From: Anaerolineales bacterium
GTDB lineage: Bacteria; Chloroflexota; Anaerolineae; B4-G1; DUEL01
Assembly (NCBI GenBank): GCA_015662065.1
Contig: DQUX01000196.1
Span: forward strand, 1 to 5,586
DNA length: 5,586 bases
Reading direction: 5' to 3'
Part shown: positions 5,570 to 5,586 of the stretch, piece by piece
Position numbering within the stretch: position 1 is the first letter of the stretch
How the letters are laid out: every line of letters starts with the position of its first letter
Made by a program: the position numbers and the translations under genes
Notes under the pieces: generated by a model
The model's database searches: none
The model's input: the letters and a program-made list of their open reading frames with translations, nothing else
Told to the model about the DNA's origin: nothing

Positions 5570-5586
5570 CCTGCAGGGGCGAAGCA
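5570..5586. repeat. possible half of a dispersed palindrome at the window edge
   Basis: The last 17 bases read CCTGCAGGGGCGAAGCA on the plus strand. This resembles one arm of a GGGGCGAAGCA-type palindromic repeat I remember from Chloroflexota and cyanobacterial intergenic DNA, whose second arm would lie outside the window. Only one arm is visible, so the call is weak. Confidence 0.25.

Overview
The window is GC-rich, and all five recognisable genes lie on the minus strand, so they read from right to left. The strand bias, the gene content and the style of the dispersed repeats fit a bacterium of the Chloroflexota (Anaerolineae or a related class), probably from a metagenome. The gene content points to a monoderm-like surface: a 3D-domain cell-wall protein and a cohesin-like/LysM lipoprotein. 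The phylum is inferred from gene style and is not proven by any single marker.

In transcription order, the right end holds a YabE/RpfB-like cell-wall protein (4148-5548) with a membrane anchor, four DUF348-type repeats, a G5 domain and a C-terminal 3D domain. Its GTG start sits at the end of a run of ten G. A 116-base gap follows, mostly filled by a long imperfect inverted repeat (4063-4140). Next come rsmA/ksgA (3189-4031), the 16S rRNA dimethyladenosine transferase, and, 29 bases later, a lipoprotein with a cohesin-like domain and two LysM domains (2143-3159). A degenerate 7-base tandem repeat spans the rsmA stop codon and supplies its last codons. A YabE- or RpfB-type gene beside ksgA is a known arrangement in Firmicutes and Actinobacteria; the usual rnmV between them is absent here.

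An intergenic region of 180 bases (1963-2142) carries a good sigma70-type promoter with an interrupted palindrome over the predicted transcription start. It drives the two-gene operon etfB-etfA (1159-1962 and 165-1148), the electron transfer flavoprotein. The two genes are 10 bases apart and look translationally coupled. A GC-rich hairpin follows etfA and probably ends the operon. The last ~100 bases at the left hold a second strong minus-strand promoter (extended -10) that fires out of the window.

No tRNA, rRNA, CRISPR array, transposase or complete mobile element is visible. The most interesting parts are not the conserved enzymes. They are the regulatory and repeat sequences, the cohesin-like/LysM lipoprotein linked to rsmA, and the homopolymer tract at the start of the cell-wall gene. 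I see no convincing wholly new system.
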